The notes under the pieces: model-generated
Told to the model about the DNA's origin: nothing
What the model saw: only the letters and a program-made list of their open reading frames with translations
The model's database searches: none
Position numbers and translations under genes: made by a program
Source: Limnoraphis robusta CS-951
GTDB lineage: Bacteria; Cyanobacteriota; Cyanobacteriia; Cyanobacteriales; Microcoleaceae
Direction: 5' to 3'
NCBI RefSeq assembly: GCF_000972705.2
Contig: NZ_LATL02000265.1
Span: 1 to 39,252 of the forward strand
Length of the DNA: 39,252 nt
Part shown: positions 27,540-35,922 of the stretch, in pieces
Layout: each line of letters opens with the position of its first letter
Numbering within the stretch: position 1 is the first letter of the stretch

Positions 27540-28484
27540 ATGCCACAAATCTCTATCATTATTCCCGTCTATAACGGTGCAACGACAATTCAAGCAACGA
27601 TAGACTCTGTTCTTGCTCAAACTTTTTCAGATTTTGAACTGATTATTGTTGATGATGGTTCAACGGATGATACGCTCAAGATCATATCTCAGTACGGCGA
27701 TCCACGTATCCAAGTTGTTTCTAGTTCCCACGCGGGGGCAGCCGCTACTCGTAACCGAGGACTCAAACAAGCTTCTGGAGAATATATTGCCTTTTTAGAT
27801 GCGGATGATTTGTGGACTCCCGATAAACTAGAAGCCCAACTCAACGCCCTCCAAACCCATCTTGAAGCCGCAGTCGCTTACAGTTGGACAGATTTTATAG
27901 ATGAGGCGGGTTCCTGGCGACAAGCCGGAAGACACAGGACAGTTAATGGAGAAGCCTATGCTGCAATGCTTCTTTATAACTTTATCGAAAGTGGTTCAAA
28001 CCCGTTAATTCGTCGTGATGCTCTCAACACCGTAGGCGGTTTTGATGAGTCTTTAACGGGTGGACAAGATTGGGATTTATACTTGCGTTTAGCGGCTCGT
28101 TATCTATTCGTAAATGTTCCGAAAGTACAGATACTTTATCGGATTCGCGATAACTCGATCTCTGCCAATATTACTCGTCAAGAACAACAAGTCGTCAAGG
28201 TTTTAAACAAGGCTTTTTCTCAAGCACCGAAAAACCTCCAACCGTTAAAACGAAAAAGTTTAGCCCTTGTTTACAAGTATCTGGCGTGCAGAATCTTAGA
28301 ACAGGCTCCCTCTCGCCTCAACGGTTGGAAAGGTTTGCGATTGATTGGAATTTATACTTGGTATGAACCTCAACTCTGGGAACAATTAAAGTTAATTTTG
28401 ATTCTCTTGTTCAAAAGTATTGCTCTGATTGTTTTACCTCAATCTCTAAAATTACTGCAAAAATTTAAACTGACCACCCCATAA
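27540..28484 (+). CDS. GT2-family glycosyltransferase (paralogue B)
   Basis: GT-A glycosyltransferase, 314 residues, with ISIIIPVYNGATTIQATIDSVL, IIVDDGSTDDT, FLDADDLWTPDKLEAQ and QDWDLYLRLAARY. It is a close paralogue of the gene at 23382; both share the downstream AVAYSWT, IESGSNPLIRR-type stretch and the Leu-rich basic tail. The longest frame begins at GTG 27480, but the ATG at 27540 aligns with the N-terminus of paralogue A and has AGGGA upstream, so I use it. In QDWD, Gln replaces the Glu of EDWD in paralogue A; the Asp usually taken as the base remains. It converges on clpB with 5 bp between stops. Confidence 0.9.
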   Translation: MPQISIIIPVYNGATTIQATIDSVLAQTFSDFELIIVDDGSTDDTLKIISQYGDPRIQVVSSSHAGAAATRNRGLKQASGEYIAFLDADDLWTPDKLEAQLNALQTHLEAAVAYSWTDFIDEAGSWRQAGRHRTVNGEAYAAMLLYNFIESGSNPLIRRDALNTVGGFDESLTGGQDWDLYLRLAARYLFVNVPKVQILYRIRDNSISANITRQEQQVVKVLNKAFSQAPKNLQPLKRKSLALVYKYLACRILEQAPSRLNGWKGLRLIGIYTWYEPQLWEQLKLILILLFKSIALIVLPQSLKLLQKFKLTTP

Positions 28485-28489
28485 AAAAT

Positions 28490-31267
28490 TTAGTTTTCGA
28501 GTTTAGCGATTGTGGTAATAGCGGTTACGGGAGAAGAGGGTTTTTCTAAAACGGGGGGTTTACTACTAAAAGATAAACCCTCTTCTGAACGATCAACACA
28601 AATCGTATCTCCCGGCATAAACTTCTGTTCTAACAACAAATTTGCAATCGGATTTTCTAACTCCCGTTGAATCGCTCGTTTTAACGGTCTAGCCCCATAA
28701 ACCGGATCATAACCGACTTCAGCAACATAATTCATCGCCTCTGGCGACAACACCAAACTAATTTTTTGATCGACTAATAAGCGCATTAATCGCTTCACTT
28801 GTATCGCCACAATATGACGCAATTCTGACTTATTTAAAGCATGGAATAGAATCGTTTCATCAAGTCGATTGAGAAATTCGGGGCGAAAATGCGATCGCAA
28901 AGCCCCCATCACCCGACGGTGCATTTCCTCATAACGAGTATCATCACCCGCGACATCTAAAATATACTCCCCGCCAATATTACTCGTCATTACAATCACC
29001 GTATTTCGGAAATCTATTTTCCGTCCTTGCGAGTCCGTAATTCGACCATCATCTAACACTTGTAAGAGGATATTAAACACATCAGGATGGGCTTTTTCCA
29101 CCTCATCAAACAGAATCACAGAATAGGGATGACGGCGCACGGCTTCAGAAAGTTGGCCGCCTTCATCGTAGCCAATATATCCCGGAGGCGCCCCCACTAA
29201 CCGAGAAACGGCGTGTTTTTCCATATATTCGGACATATCAATCCGAATCAAGGCATCTTCGCTATCAAACAAAAACTCTGCCAAGGCTCTCGCTAATTCA
29301 GTTTTTCCGACCCCTGTCGGCCCCATAAACAGGAATGAACCGATAGGTCGAGAGGGATCTTTCATTCCGGCTCTAGCACGGCGTATGGCGGCAGCTACGG
29401 CAGCTACGGCTTCCTGTTGTCCGATGACTCGTTGATGCAGATGGCTTTCGAGTTGCAGGAGTTTTTGACGTTCTGACTCTAACAAACGATTAACCGGAAT
29501 TCCCGTCCATTTAGCCACAATTGCAGCAATATCGGCTTCGGTGACTTGTTCTCGCAACAGAGTTGAACCTTGGGACTGTAATTTCAGCAGTTCCGCTTCT
29601 TTGGCTTCCCGTTCCCGATGAACCGCTTCTAATCTGCCATATTTTAACTGTGCGGCTTTATTCAAATCATAATCTCGTTCGGCTTGTTCGATTTGAACGC
29701 GCAGTTTTTCTTCTTCTTCTTTGAGGGTATTAATACCATCGAGTAACTCTTTTTCCGACTTCCATTGCGAGGATAATTTTTCTTGCTTGAGTTTCAAGGC
29801 TTCAATTTCTTGTTTAATGCGTTCTAAGCGCACACTCACCGCCAGATCTGTTTTAGAATCTCCATTGCTAATACCGCTTTCGCCTTCAATAGAAAGTTTC
29901 TCCATTTCTAACTGCATCACCCGCCGATCTATTTGTTCTAAATCTACGGGTTTGGAAGTAATTTCCATTTTCAATTGAGCGGCAGCTTCATCGACTAAAT
30001 CAATGGCTTTATCCGGTAAAAAGCGATCGCTAATATAACGACTGGAAAGCACCGCCGCCGCGACTAAAGCCGAATCAGTAATTTTAACGCCGTGATGACG
30101 TTCGTAGCGATCTTTGAGTCCGCGTAAAATGGAAATCGTATCTTCGGGAGAAGGCTGATCAACATAAACTTGTTGAAAGCGTCGTTCTAAAGCGGCGTCT
30201 TTTTCGATATGTTTGCGGTATTCATCGAGGGTGGTTGCCCCAATACAGCGCAATTCGCCCCGGGCTAACATCGGTTTGAGTAAGTTTCCAGCATCCATCC
30301 CTGAGCCTCCGGTACTGCCGCCACCGCCTGCACCGACAACAGTATGGAGTTCATCGATAAACAGGACAACTTGACCGTCTGAGTGGGTGACTTCTCGCAA
30401 AACAGACCGTAACCGTTCTTCAAATTCGCCTCGATATTTGGCCCCAGCGATTAAACTGCCCATATCGAGGGAGATCAGTTGACGGTTTTTCAGAGATTCC
30501 GGGACATCTCCATTAACGATGCGTTGGGCGAGTCCTTCTGCGATCGCTGTTTTCCCGACACCCGGTTCTCCAATTAACACGGGATTATTTTTCGTCCGAC
30601 GGGATAGACAGCTTACGACTCGGCGAATTTCTTCATCTCGACCAATAACTGGGTCAAGTTTTCCCGCTTTGGCTTGTTCGGTGAGATCACGTCCGTAGCG
30701 TTTGAGGGCATCATACCCCGTTTCGGGGTTCTGAGTTTCTACTTTTGCGCTGCCGCGAGTGGCTTTGATGGCGTCTTCTAGCTTTTTACGAACCGAGACG
30801 GAGGGAGGACGGGCGGATGATGAGCGTTGTTCCATGCCGGGGCGTCCGGGGCGAGTCGATTGTTGCTGTTGTTGTCCACCGCCACCGAGAAGACGCCGCC
30901 CAAGCCGTTCATCGTCAGAAAAAGCCAGTAAAATATGTTCGATGGAGATAAATTCATCTTGCCAGCTTTGTCGCGTTTGTTCGGCGACATCTAGCAATAC
31001 ATCTAACCCACGCCCCAGATAGAGATCATCGATTTTACCGACTCGGGGCTGACGCTTGGTGTAGGCTTCGAGTTGTTGAGTTAAACTATCGGGGTCTATT
31101 CCCGCCCTTAGCAGGATAGTTGTAGCGAGTCCATTTTGTTCGAGTAGAGCAATAATTAAGTGTTCAACTTCGAGATTCTGATTGTAAAAACGACGAGCCA
31201 CTTCCTGGGACTTAACGATAGCGTCCCAGGCTTTCTCTGTAAATTTGCTCTCATCAGTCGGTTGCAT
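28490..31267 (-). CDS. clpB: ATP-dependent disaggregase ClpB
   Basis: Hexameric AAA+ chaperone that rescues aggregated proteins with DnaK. Seen: 925 residues; Clp N-domain repeats (1-125), first Walker A GEPGVGKT (233-240), pore loop [11 protein letters not shown], Walker [14 protein letters not shown], a long coiled-coil middle domain, second ATPase with [37 protein letters not shown], and [10 protein letters not shown]. It is longer than typical ClpB (about 860-880) owing to a Gly/Gln/Pro-rich linker (residues 128-158), an insert in the middle domain ([15 protein letters not shown]) and a tail of about 30 residues. Cyanobacteria usually have ClpB1 and ClpB2; extra length points to ClpB2 but this is tentative. 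ATG start. Confidence 0.95.
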   Translation of the reverse strand: MQPTDESKFTEKAWDAIVKSQEVARRFYNQNLEVEHLIIALLEQNGLATTILLRAGIDPDSLTQQLEAYTKRQPRVGKIDDLYLGRGLDVLLDVAEQTRQSWQDEFISIEHILLAFSDDERLGRRLLGGGGQQQQQSTRPGRPGMEQRSSSARPPSVSVRKKLEDAIKATRGSAKVETQNPETGYDALKRYGRDLTEQAKAGKLDPVIGRDEEIRRVVSCLSRRTKNNPVLIGEPGVGKTAIAEGLAQRIVNGDVPESLKNRQLISLDMGSLIAGAKYRGEFEERLRSVLREVTHSDGQVVLFIDELHTVVGAGGGGSTGGSGMDAGNLLKPMLARGELRCIGATTLDEYRKHIEKDAALERRFQQVYVDQPSPEDTISILRGLKDRYERHHGVKITDSALVAAAVLSSRYISDRFLPDKAIDLVDEAAAQLKMEITSKPVDLEQIDRRVMQLEMEKLSIEGESGISNGDSKTDLAVSVRLERIKQEIEALKLKQEKLSSQWKSEKELLDGINTLKEEEEKLRVQIEQAERDYDLNKAAQLKYGRLEAVHREREAKEAELLKLQSQGSTLLREQVTEADIAAIVAKWTGIPVNRLLESERQKLLQLESHLHQRVIGQQEAVAAVAAAIRRARAGMKDPSRPIGSFLFMGPTGVGKTELARALAEFLFDSEDALIRIDMSEYMEKHAVSRLVGAPPGYIGYDEGGQLSEAVRRHPYSVILFDEVEKAHPDVFNILLQVLDDGRITDSQGRKIDFRNTVIVMTSNIGGEYILDVAGDDTRYEEMHRRVMGALRSHFRPEFLNRLDETILFHALNKSELRHIVAIQVKRLMRLLVDQKISLVLSPEAMNYVAEVGYDPVYGARPLKRAIQRELENPIANLLLEQKFMPGDTICVDRSEEGLSFSSKPPVLEKPSSPVTAITTIAKLEN

Positions 31268-31381
31268 CTTGCGGTTTCAGATTTTGGGTTGGGAATTTGA
31301 GCGGACACTTTTAGGGTAGAAGCAGGAAAATCTTGTTCTAAGGTGTGCTGCTGTTCGTTCTCCTACTTCTACGTTTTTTGA

Positions 31382-31810
31382 TTAACTTGCAGCAGTTGCG
31401 GTTTCTTTCTCGCTGCTGCTTCCTTGGGTACCGAGTTGAATTAGTTCTATTTTATAGCCATCGGGATCTTGTACGAAGGCAATCACGGTAGAACCATGTT
31501 TCATCGGGCCGGGTTCACGGGTTACTTTAGCACCTGATGCTTTAATTTGCTCACAAGTGGTGTAGATATCGTCTACTCCGAGAGCAATGTGGCCGTATCC
31601 ATCCCCGATCTCGTAATGATCTACGCCCCAATTGTAGGTTAACTCAATAACAGCCTGATCGGCTTCCTCTCCATAACCGACGAAGGCTAGGGTGAATTCT
31701 CCTCCCGGATAATCTTTCTGGCGTAGGAGCTTCATTCCGAGAATATCACAATAAAACTTCTTAGATTCTTCTAGGTTGCCGACTCGCAGCATTGTATGTA
31801 ACAGTCTCAT
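31382..31810 (-). CDS. gloA: Lactoylglutathione lyase (glyoxalase I)
   Basis: Converts the hemithioacetal of methylglyoxal and glutathione to S-lactoylglutathione, a detoxification step. Seen: 142 residues, VOC fold with metal ligands H5, E56, H74 and E122, and the motifs [30 protein letters not shown] and [16 protein letters not shown]. The lack of the extra C-terminal helix insert of the eukaryotic type suggests the Ni/Co-using bacterial class, as known for E. coli GloA. The last 15 residues ([12 protein letters not shown]) are a disordered Ser/Ala tail. ATG start, with GAGG 12 nt upstream. It lies 114 bp upstream of clpB on the same strand, so readthrough is possible. Confidence 0.96.
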   Translation of the reverse strand: MRLLHTMLRVGNLEESKKFYCDILGMKLLRQKDYPGGEFTLAFVGYGEEADQAVIELTYNWGVDHYEIGDGYGHIALGVDDIYTTCEQIKASGAKVTREPGPMKHGSTVIAFVQDPDGYKIELIQLGTQGSSSEKETATAAS

Positions 31811-32156
31811 TGCTGATGTTGACCTCTTGTTAGTGTACCCTCATTGTTTATTTTAAAAGGATGTTCGCTACTTAGGCCGAGATTGGGCTGAAAAATGCGT
31901 TGACCTGACATCGATTTCCAGGATATTTCCACCAATAGTTATCTGCTATCGCTTCACGGTTTGTTACTTTGTTTAACGAACAAGTTCTTGAAATTTTTGC
32001 GGTTTTGTGGTATAAACCCCGGAAAACTTTTAAAGATGGGCTTGGGGGAATATCCGTATTTTTGGGGGTTACTCAGTTTATCATAGGTTCATTTTAATTT
32101 CTGTAACTCTATCCTAGCAATTTCAGAAAAGGGTGCTTAAATTGTAATAGGGACTA

Positions 32157-32286
32157 CAAAAAACCGAGATGCAAGCCTGTACATCCGGTTTGAAGCTTGA
32201 CTGTCCCCCCGGAATTCATTTCAGTTTGAGTCAAGAAGCACCGCCAAGCTTATACCTGTGAGACGAAAAGTTCCCACTTCACCCTT
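32157..32286 (-). ncRNA. Candidate small RNA divergent from the ART gene
   Basis: No coding frame is evident, yet the minus strand has a full small-RNA layout. There is a -35-like TTCATA (32321-32316), 17 bp, and a -10 TATAAA (32298-32293). A first hairpin GUGGGA/UCUCAC (32277-32258) and a second stem CUUGACU/AGUCAAG (32235-32196) follow. The end is a 10-bp stem with one bulged base (32191-32161), 10-nt loop and six U. Predicted length is about 130 nt. I could not match it to a known RNA family. The rest of this gene-free stretch (31811-32156) shows nothing beyond the gloA leader. Confidence 0.5.
32161..32191 (-). terminator. Rho-independent terminator of the candidate small RNA
   Basis: On the minus strand AAACCGGATG pairs with CATC-U-CGGTTT (one bulged U) around a 10-nt loop, and U6 at 32163-32158 completes an intrinsic terminator. 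No minus-strand protein gene lies upstream, which is what suggests an RNA gene. Confidence 0.6.
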
Positions 32287-32292
32287 CTAAGG

Positions 32293-32301
32293 TTTATAAA
32301 T
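32293..32301. promoter_or_regulatory. Shared palindromic -10 box of divergent promoters
   Basis: TTTATAAA (32293-32300) is its own reverse complement. On the plus strand TATAAAT lies 16 bp before the ART start codon, giving a very short leader; on the minus strand TATAAAC is 17 bp from a TTCATA box that overlaps the ART start codon. Both reads cannot be occupied by polymerase at once. Confidence 0.42.
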
Positions 32302-32316
32302 TTTTTTTGCTGGGCT

Positions 32317-32856
32317 ATGAATAAACTTACATCAACGTTGGAACCCTTGACACCAGAAGATGTCACTCGCTTAACCGGAATTGATACCCCTGTAGTCGAA
32401 AAAATTTTTAATGCGATTAGTGATTTTACAACGGGAGATTATCGCAAAATTCGACGCGCTGAAGAACAAGGAATAAAAGACGCGAGAATAGAACTTCTCA
32501 ACACTTTTATGAATAAAATGTCAGGCTATCAGGGTGAGATTTATCGAGGAATGTCATTCACTGAAAAGTCGATTAAAACTTTTCTAGAAAAGATCCAGCA
32601 GCCTGAAGGTTATACTTTAGAAGCGATGGCTAGCTTTACGTTTAGTCTGAATGTTGCTGAAAATTATTCAGGTTCTTGCTATTCAGTTGTACTGAGAGTT
32701 AAAGGGAATCGTTCGGGTGTGGCTATTTGTAATTTTTCCGCTATGTATGCTGAATGTGAAGTTTTAGTTCCCAAAGGAACTCGATACAAAGTCGTTAATC
32801 TTCCTGACAAAATTGAACCGGGTAAAATTAATTATATTGACCTTCAGGAAGTTTAA
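32317..32856 (+). CDS. Stand-alone ADP-ribosyltransferase-like protein (R-S-ExE)
   Basis: Probably transfers ADP-ribose from NAD+ to a protein target; target unknown. Seen in the 179 residues: a helical N-part with SDFTTGDYRKIRRA (36-48), typical of the ART helix before the active site; YRGMS with R77 (first motif); ASFTFS (105-110) as the S-T-S-like second motif; and AECEVLVPKGTRYKV (145-159) with the biglutamate E146-x-E148, the ExE pattern of arginine-specific transferases. No signal peptide, membrane segment or fused domain, so it acts in the cytoplasm or is exported by another route. Closest in style to PF03496-type exoenzymes and phage ModA/Alt enzymes. Weak Shine-Dalgarno. No immunity or hydrolase gene adjoins it. 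Confidence 0.68.
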   Translation: MNKLTSTLEPLTPEDVTRLTGIDTPVVEKIFNAISDFTTGDYRKIRRAEEQGIKDARIELLNTFMNKMSGYQGEIYRGMSFTEKSIKTFLEKIQQPEGYTLEAMASFTFSLNVAENYSGSCYSVVLRVKGNRSGVAICNFSAMYAECEVLVPKGTRYKVVNLPDKIEPGKINYIDLQEV

Positions 32857-32891
32857 AATCATCAACTTAGTGATCGGGGTTCAGCCTCTGA

Positions 32892-32952
32892 GGGCGGGTT
32901 TATTCAGGTTCTTTATGAGAGACATAGATCTTTGTTGAACCCGCCCCTACAG
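32892..32952. repeat. Short inverted-repeat element, copy 2
   Basis: GGGCGGGTT (32892-32900) and AACCCGCCC (32938-32946) are perfect 9-bp inverted termini around 37 AT-rich bases, just 35 bp after the ART stop. The right end GAACCCGCCCCTACAG also occurs at 27-42 and inverted at 39170-39184. It looks like a miniature mobile element or a REP-like unit; no target-site duplication is evident. Confidence 0.65.
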
Positions 32953-32985
32953 TTTATTCAATCAATGGTCAAACCACACCTCGAC

Positions 32986-33169
32986 ACATTCTAACATTTG
33001 ATTAAATTTAAAAATTCACTTCTCCGACACAAAGGCTCGCTCTTTGTGTCCTTGTGTCTTAGTGGTTTTTCTTCAAAACATTCTAACATTTGATTAAATT
33101 TAAAAATTCACTTCTCCGACACAAAGGCTCGCTCTTTGTGTCCTTGTGTCTTAGTAGTTTTTCTTCAAA
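32986..33169. repeat. 92-bp tandem duplication
   Basis: Two copies (32986-33077 and 33078-33169) differ only at one position that I could find (TTAGTGG versus TTAGTAG). Each copy contains a 9-bp hairpin, GACACAAAG/CTTTGTGTC with a 7-nt loop. The near identity implies a recent duplication. Together with the inverted-repeat element it fills the 438-bp gap before the symporter; the remainder (33170-33294) shows no recognisable signal. Confidence 0.9.
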
Positions 33170-33294
33170 AAATAGACCCGATAAAAATAATACTTTCTGT
33201 AGGCTTTAAAATTTTCAGCAGAAAAGCTTTTACAAAAGGGACTTTCAGGGGTAAACTGAAAGACTTAGATTCATCTTACCATGCGCCCGGTTTC

Positions 33295-35112
33295 ATGCAA
33301 CTGATTGACTGGTTAATTGTCTTGCTGTATCTCATCGTAACAATGGCGATGGGGTTGTATTTGTCTCGTAAAGGTTCCAAAAGCCTCGCTGATTTTTTCG
33401 TTTCCGGGCGATCGCTTCCCTGGTGGTTAGCCGGAATTAGTATGGCGGCGACAACGTTTTCAATTGATACGCCTCTCTATATTACTGGAATTGTCGCCAA
33501 CCGAGGCATTGCAGGAAACTGGGAATGGTGGACGTTTGGCATTTCTCACGTCATTATGGTGTACGTTTTCGCCCGGATGTGGCGACGTTCAGAAGTTCTC
33601 ACCGATGCCGAATTAACCGAAATACGTTATGGTGGTAAAATGGGGGCAATTTTACGGGGTGTAAAAGCATTTATTTTTGCAGTTCCGATTAATTGCATTG
33701 CCATTGGTTACGCCATGTTAGCGATGGTAAAAGTCGTAGAAGCATTAAATATTTGGCAAGCTTTGGGGATTGACGCAACAGAAACTAATCTGAAACTTTT
33801 AAGTGTAATTGGAGTCAGTATTTTTGTTTTATTTTATGCTGGTTTAGCGGGTCTTTGGGGCGTTGTAACCACAGATTTCTTTCAGTTTTTTCTAGCCTTA
33901 TTGGGTGCGATTATTGTTGCCTTTTTTGCCGTTAATAGTGTGGGCGGAATTCAGGAGTTGGTCATAAAAGTTCCCCTCGCTTCTCCAGACAAAGATATAT
34001 TATCTTTACTTCCGATTTCGGTGGGCGGTGAAAATGGATTTCTCGCCTTTAGCAAAACAGCCGGAATTTCAGCAAGTACCTTTTTTGCTTATATTTTTAT
34101 TCAATGGTGGTCATGGCGACGCAGTGATGGGGGCGGTGAATTTGTCCAACGATTTGCAGCAGCAAAAACGGAAGCAGAAGCCGAAAAAGCCGCCTGGACG
34201 TTTAATATTATGAACTATGTGATTAGAACTTGGCCTTGGATTTTGGTCGCCTTAGCTTCAATTGTTCTTTATCCAAATTTAGAAGATAAAGAGTTAGGTT
34301 ATCCCCAATTAATGCTGGATTTTCTGCCACCGGGAATTTTAGGGTTAGTTGTGGCTTCGTTGTTAGCGGCGTTTATGAGTACGGTTTCAACTTCGATTAA
34401 TTGGGGGGCTTCTTTTATTACGAATGACCTTTATCTACGTTTTATTAAACCTGATGCCTCTCAAACTCAACTGGTTTTCATGGGGAGGTTGTCTTCAGTT
34501 TTAGTCACCGCTTTGGGGGCAGGTGCGGCATTTTTAGCAACGGATGTTGCGACGGTTTTTCGGTTGGTGATTGCGATAGGTACGGGTTCGGGATTAATTT
34601 TAATGTTACGGTGGTTTTGGTGGCGAATTAATGCAGCAGCAGAATTAACCGCAATTGTAGCCAGTTTTTTTGTAGGAATGGCGACGAGTTTAGTCCCCAT
34701 TTTTAAGATCGAAGATTTTGGCTTGCGGATTATGTTTATTACCGCTTGTGTAACTGTTTTGTGGGTGACGGTTTTGCTGTTGACTTCACCGGAATCAGAA
34801 GAAACTTTAGAAACATTTTATCGGCTTGTCAGACCCGGTGGGCCGGGATGGAAACAACAACGCCTGAAAACCGGGTTAACTCCGGTTCAAGATTTGGGGC
34901 GGGATTTACAAAAAGCGATCGCGGCTATTGTATTATTATTAGGAGCCTTATTGACGGTTGGTGGTTTTTTGTTGTTGCAAGAAACGTTCGGTTGGGTTTG
35001 TCTCATTTTGACGGTTGGGGGCGGCGTGGCTTTGCGTCAATTGAGTAAAAGCCGAGTGTTACCCATGCCCAGGCCAGGACTCGATGACGAAGATCTCGAA
35101 GATTATCAGTAG
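33295..35112 (+). CDS. Sodium:solute symporter family transporter
   Basis: SSS-family (PF00474, LeuT-fold) Na+-coupled permease for a sugar, amino acid or organic anion; substrate not predictable. Seen: 605 residues and about 14 hydrophobic segments; SLADFFVSGRSLPWWLAGISMAATTFS in the first helices is the family signature, followed by LYAGLAGLWGVVTTDFFQFF-like and FLPPGILGLVVASLLAAFMSTVSTSINWGASF, the region that holds sodium-site Ser/Thr residues. I start at ATG 33295 (MQLIDWLIVLLYLI). The longest frame begins at TTG 33136, inside the 92-bp duplication, and adds 53 non-homologous residues. No Shine-Dalgarno is clear. Confidence 0.87.
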   Translation: MQLIDWLIVLLYLIVTMAMGLYLSRKGSKSLADFFVSGRSLPWWLAGISMAATTFSIDTPLYITGIVANRGIAGNWEWWTFGISHVIMVYVFARMWRRSEVLTDAELTEIRYGGKMGAILRGVKAFIFAVPINCIAIGYAMLAMVKVVEALNIWQALGIDATETNLKLLSVIGVSIFVLFYAGLAGLWGVVTTDFFQFFLALLGAIIVAFFAVNSVGGIQELVIKVPLASPDKDILSLLPISVGGENGFLAFSKTAGISASTFFAYIFIQWWSWRRSDGGGEFVQRFAAAKTEAEAEKAAWTFNIMNYVIRTWPWILVALASIVLYPNLEDKELGYPQLMLDFLPPGILGLVVASLLAAFMSTVSTSINWGASFITNDLYLRFIKPDASQTQLVFMGRLSSVLVTALGAGAAFLATDVATVFRLVIAIGTGSGLILMLRWFWWRINAAAELTAIVASFFVGMATSLVPIFKIEDFGLRIMFITACVTVLWVTVLLLTSPESEETLETFYRLVRPGGPGWKQQRLKTGLTPVQDLGRDLQKAIAAIVLLLGALLTVGGFLLLQETFGWVCLILTVGGGVALRQLSKSRVLPMPRPGLDDEDLEDYQ

Positions 35113-35174
35113 AAATCTAGACACAAAATAGATTACAATTAGATTGGAATTTTCTAGCTGAAGTTGAAAATCCT

Positions 35175-35354
35175 ATGGCTATTTTTCGTCAATATATTGC
35201 ACCCTTGATTGTCGTTTTAATTTTTCTATTGGCTCTGGTTGCGGTGAGTGCGCGTATTTTTTTACCCGGGGATCTAGCTGCACCTGCACCCATTGGAGAA
35301 GTCAGTCCGACGGGTGAACAAGCTCAAGTTTTTCTCAGTAATATTCGTGTCTGA
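35175..35354 (+). CDS. 59-residue single-pass membrane protein
   Basis: An ATG frame of 59 codons between the symporter and the GNAT gene. The product begins MAIFRQYIAPLIVVLIFL, has one strong membrane helix (residues 8-30), then a Pro/Ala-rich outer or lumenal stretch (FLPGDLAAPAPIGEV) and a short tail. Its stop overlaps the GNAT start in GTGTCTGA (8 bp), a layout typical of translationally coupled genes, which supports both being real. No family is recognised; function unknown. Confidence 0.6.
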   Translation: MAIFRQYIAPLIVVLIFLLALVAVSARIFLPGDLAAPAPIGEVSPTGEQAQVFLSNIRV

Positions 35355-35868
35355 TTGGTCAATTCCGGGTTATCGATTACGTTTGGGTTCTCGTTTGGAT
35401 CGGGCGTTGCTGTTGAAGTTTATGAACCGCACCTATCGAGAACTTCATCCAGAGCGCAACTTTAGCCATTTAGCGGATACCATTGAGCAGTATTTTAGCA
35501 ATCAAACGCCTCTGTGGTGGGTAGAAGTTGCAGGCGAAGAATATTCTCTGGAAACAAACAGTCCTTTTCCCCCTTTACAACCGATTTCTCCGATTGCTTG
35601 TTTATGGATGGGAAATGCCATTGATCAGTTACAGGGTGAACGCATTGCTCATATTTTTCTACTGTATGTTCATCCTGACCACCGACGTCGTAGGATAGGT
35701 TCAGCTTTGATGAATCATGCAGAAAACTGGGCAAAACAACGAGGTGATCAGCAGATTAGCTTGCAAGTTTTCTCCCACAATCAACCTGCACTGAATCTTT
35801 ATCAGAAACTTGGCTATCAAACTCAGTCCATTTCTATGTATAAGTCCTTATCCAATCTCGAAACATGA
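35347..35868 (+). CDS. GNAT-family N-acetyltransferase
   Basis: Acetyl-CoA-dependent N-acyltransferase of unknown substrate. Seen: 173 residues; N-terminal SDWSIPGYRLRLGSRLDRALLLKFMNRTYRELHP is a cyanobacterial-type extension, and the core has IFLLYVHPDHRRRRIGSALMNHAENWA with the acetyl-CoA loop R-x-x-G-x-A/S (RRRIGSAL), then SLQVFSHNQPALNLYQKLGYQ, the usual GNAT beta4-alpha end. The longest frame starts at TTG 35293, overlapping the 59-residue gene by 62 bp; GTG 35347 overlaps it by only 8 bp and gives an N-terminus typical of the group, so I prefer it. The target (protein N-terminus or small molecule) cannot be told. Confidence 0.88.
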   Translation: MSDWSIPGYRLRLGSRLDRALLLKFMNRTYRELHPERNFSHLADTIEQYFSNQTPLWWVEVAGEEYSLETNSPFPPLQPISPIACLWMGNAIDQLQGERIAHIFLLYVHPDHRRRRIGSALMNHAENWAKQRGDQQISLQVFSHNQPALNLYQKLGYQTQSISMYKSLSNLET

Positions 35869-35922
35869 AACAAATCTGCGATCGCCTGCTAAGATGTCAC
35901 CCTGATGCTGTAAATTAATGCT

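Noticed and set aside
30759..31022. 87-codon plus-strand frame opposite clpB
   Set aside because: Antisense shadow of the Gly/Gln-rich linker and N-domain, giving runs of Cys, Pro and Arg as expected from complementing those codons.
32155..32235. Group II intron domain V or TnpB guide-RNA-like end
   Set aside because: The CCGGTTT hairpin faintly recalls domain V, but the plus strand lacks the AGC triad and 2-nt bulge, and no reverse transcriptase, tnpB or fragment of either lies nearby. The U-tailed minus-strand reading as a terminator fits better.
32986..33169. CRISPR-like repeat pair
   Set aside because: Two directly abutting 92-bp copies without spacers are a tandem duplication, not a repeat-spacer array.
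33136..33294. N-terminal extension of the sodium:solute symporter
   Set aside because: It starts at TTG inside the 92-bp tandem repeat and adds residues unrelated to the family; the ATG at 33295 begins at the usual first helix.
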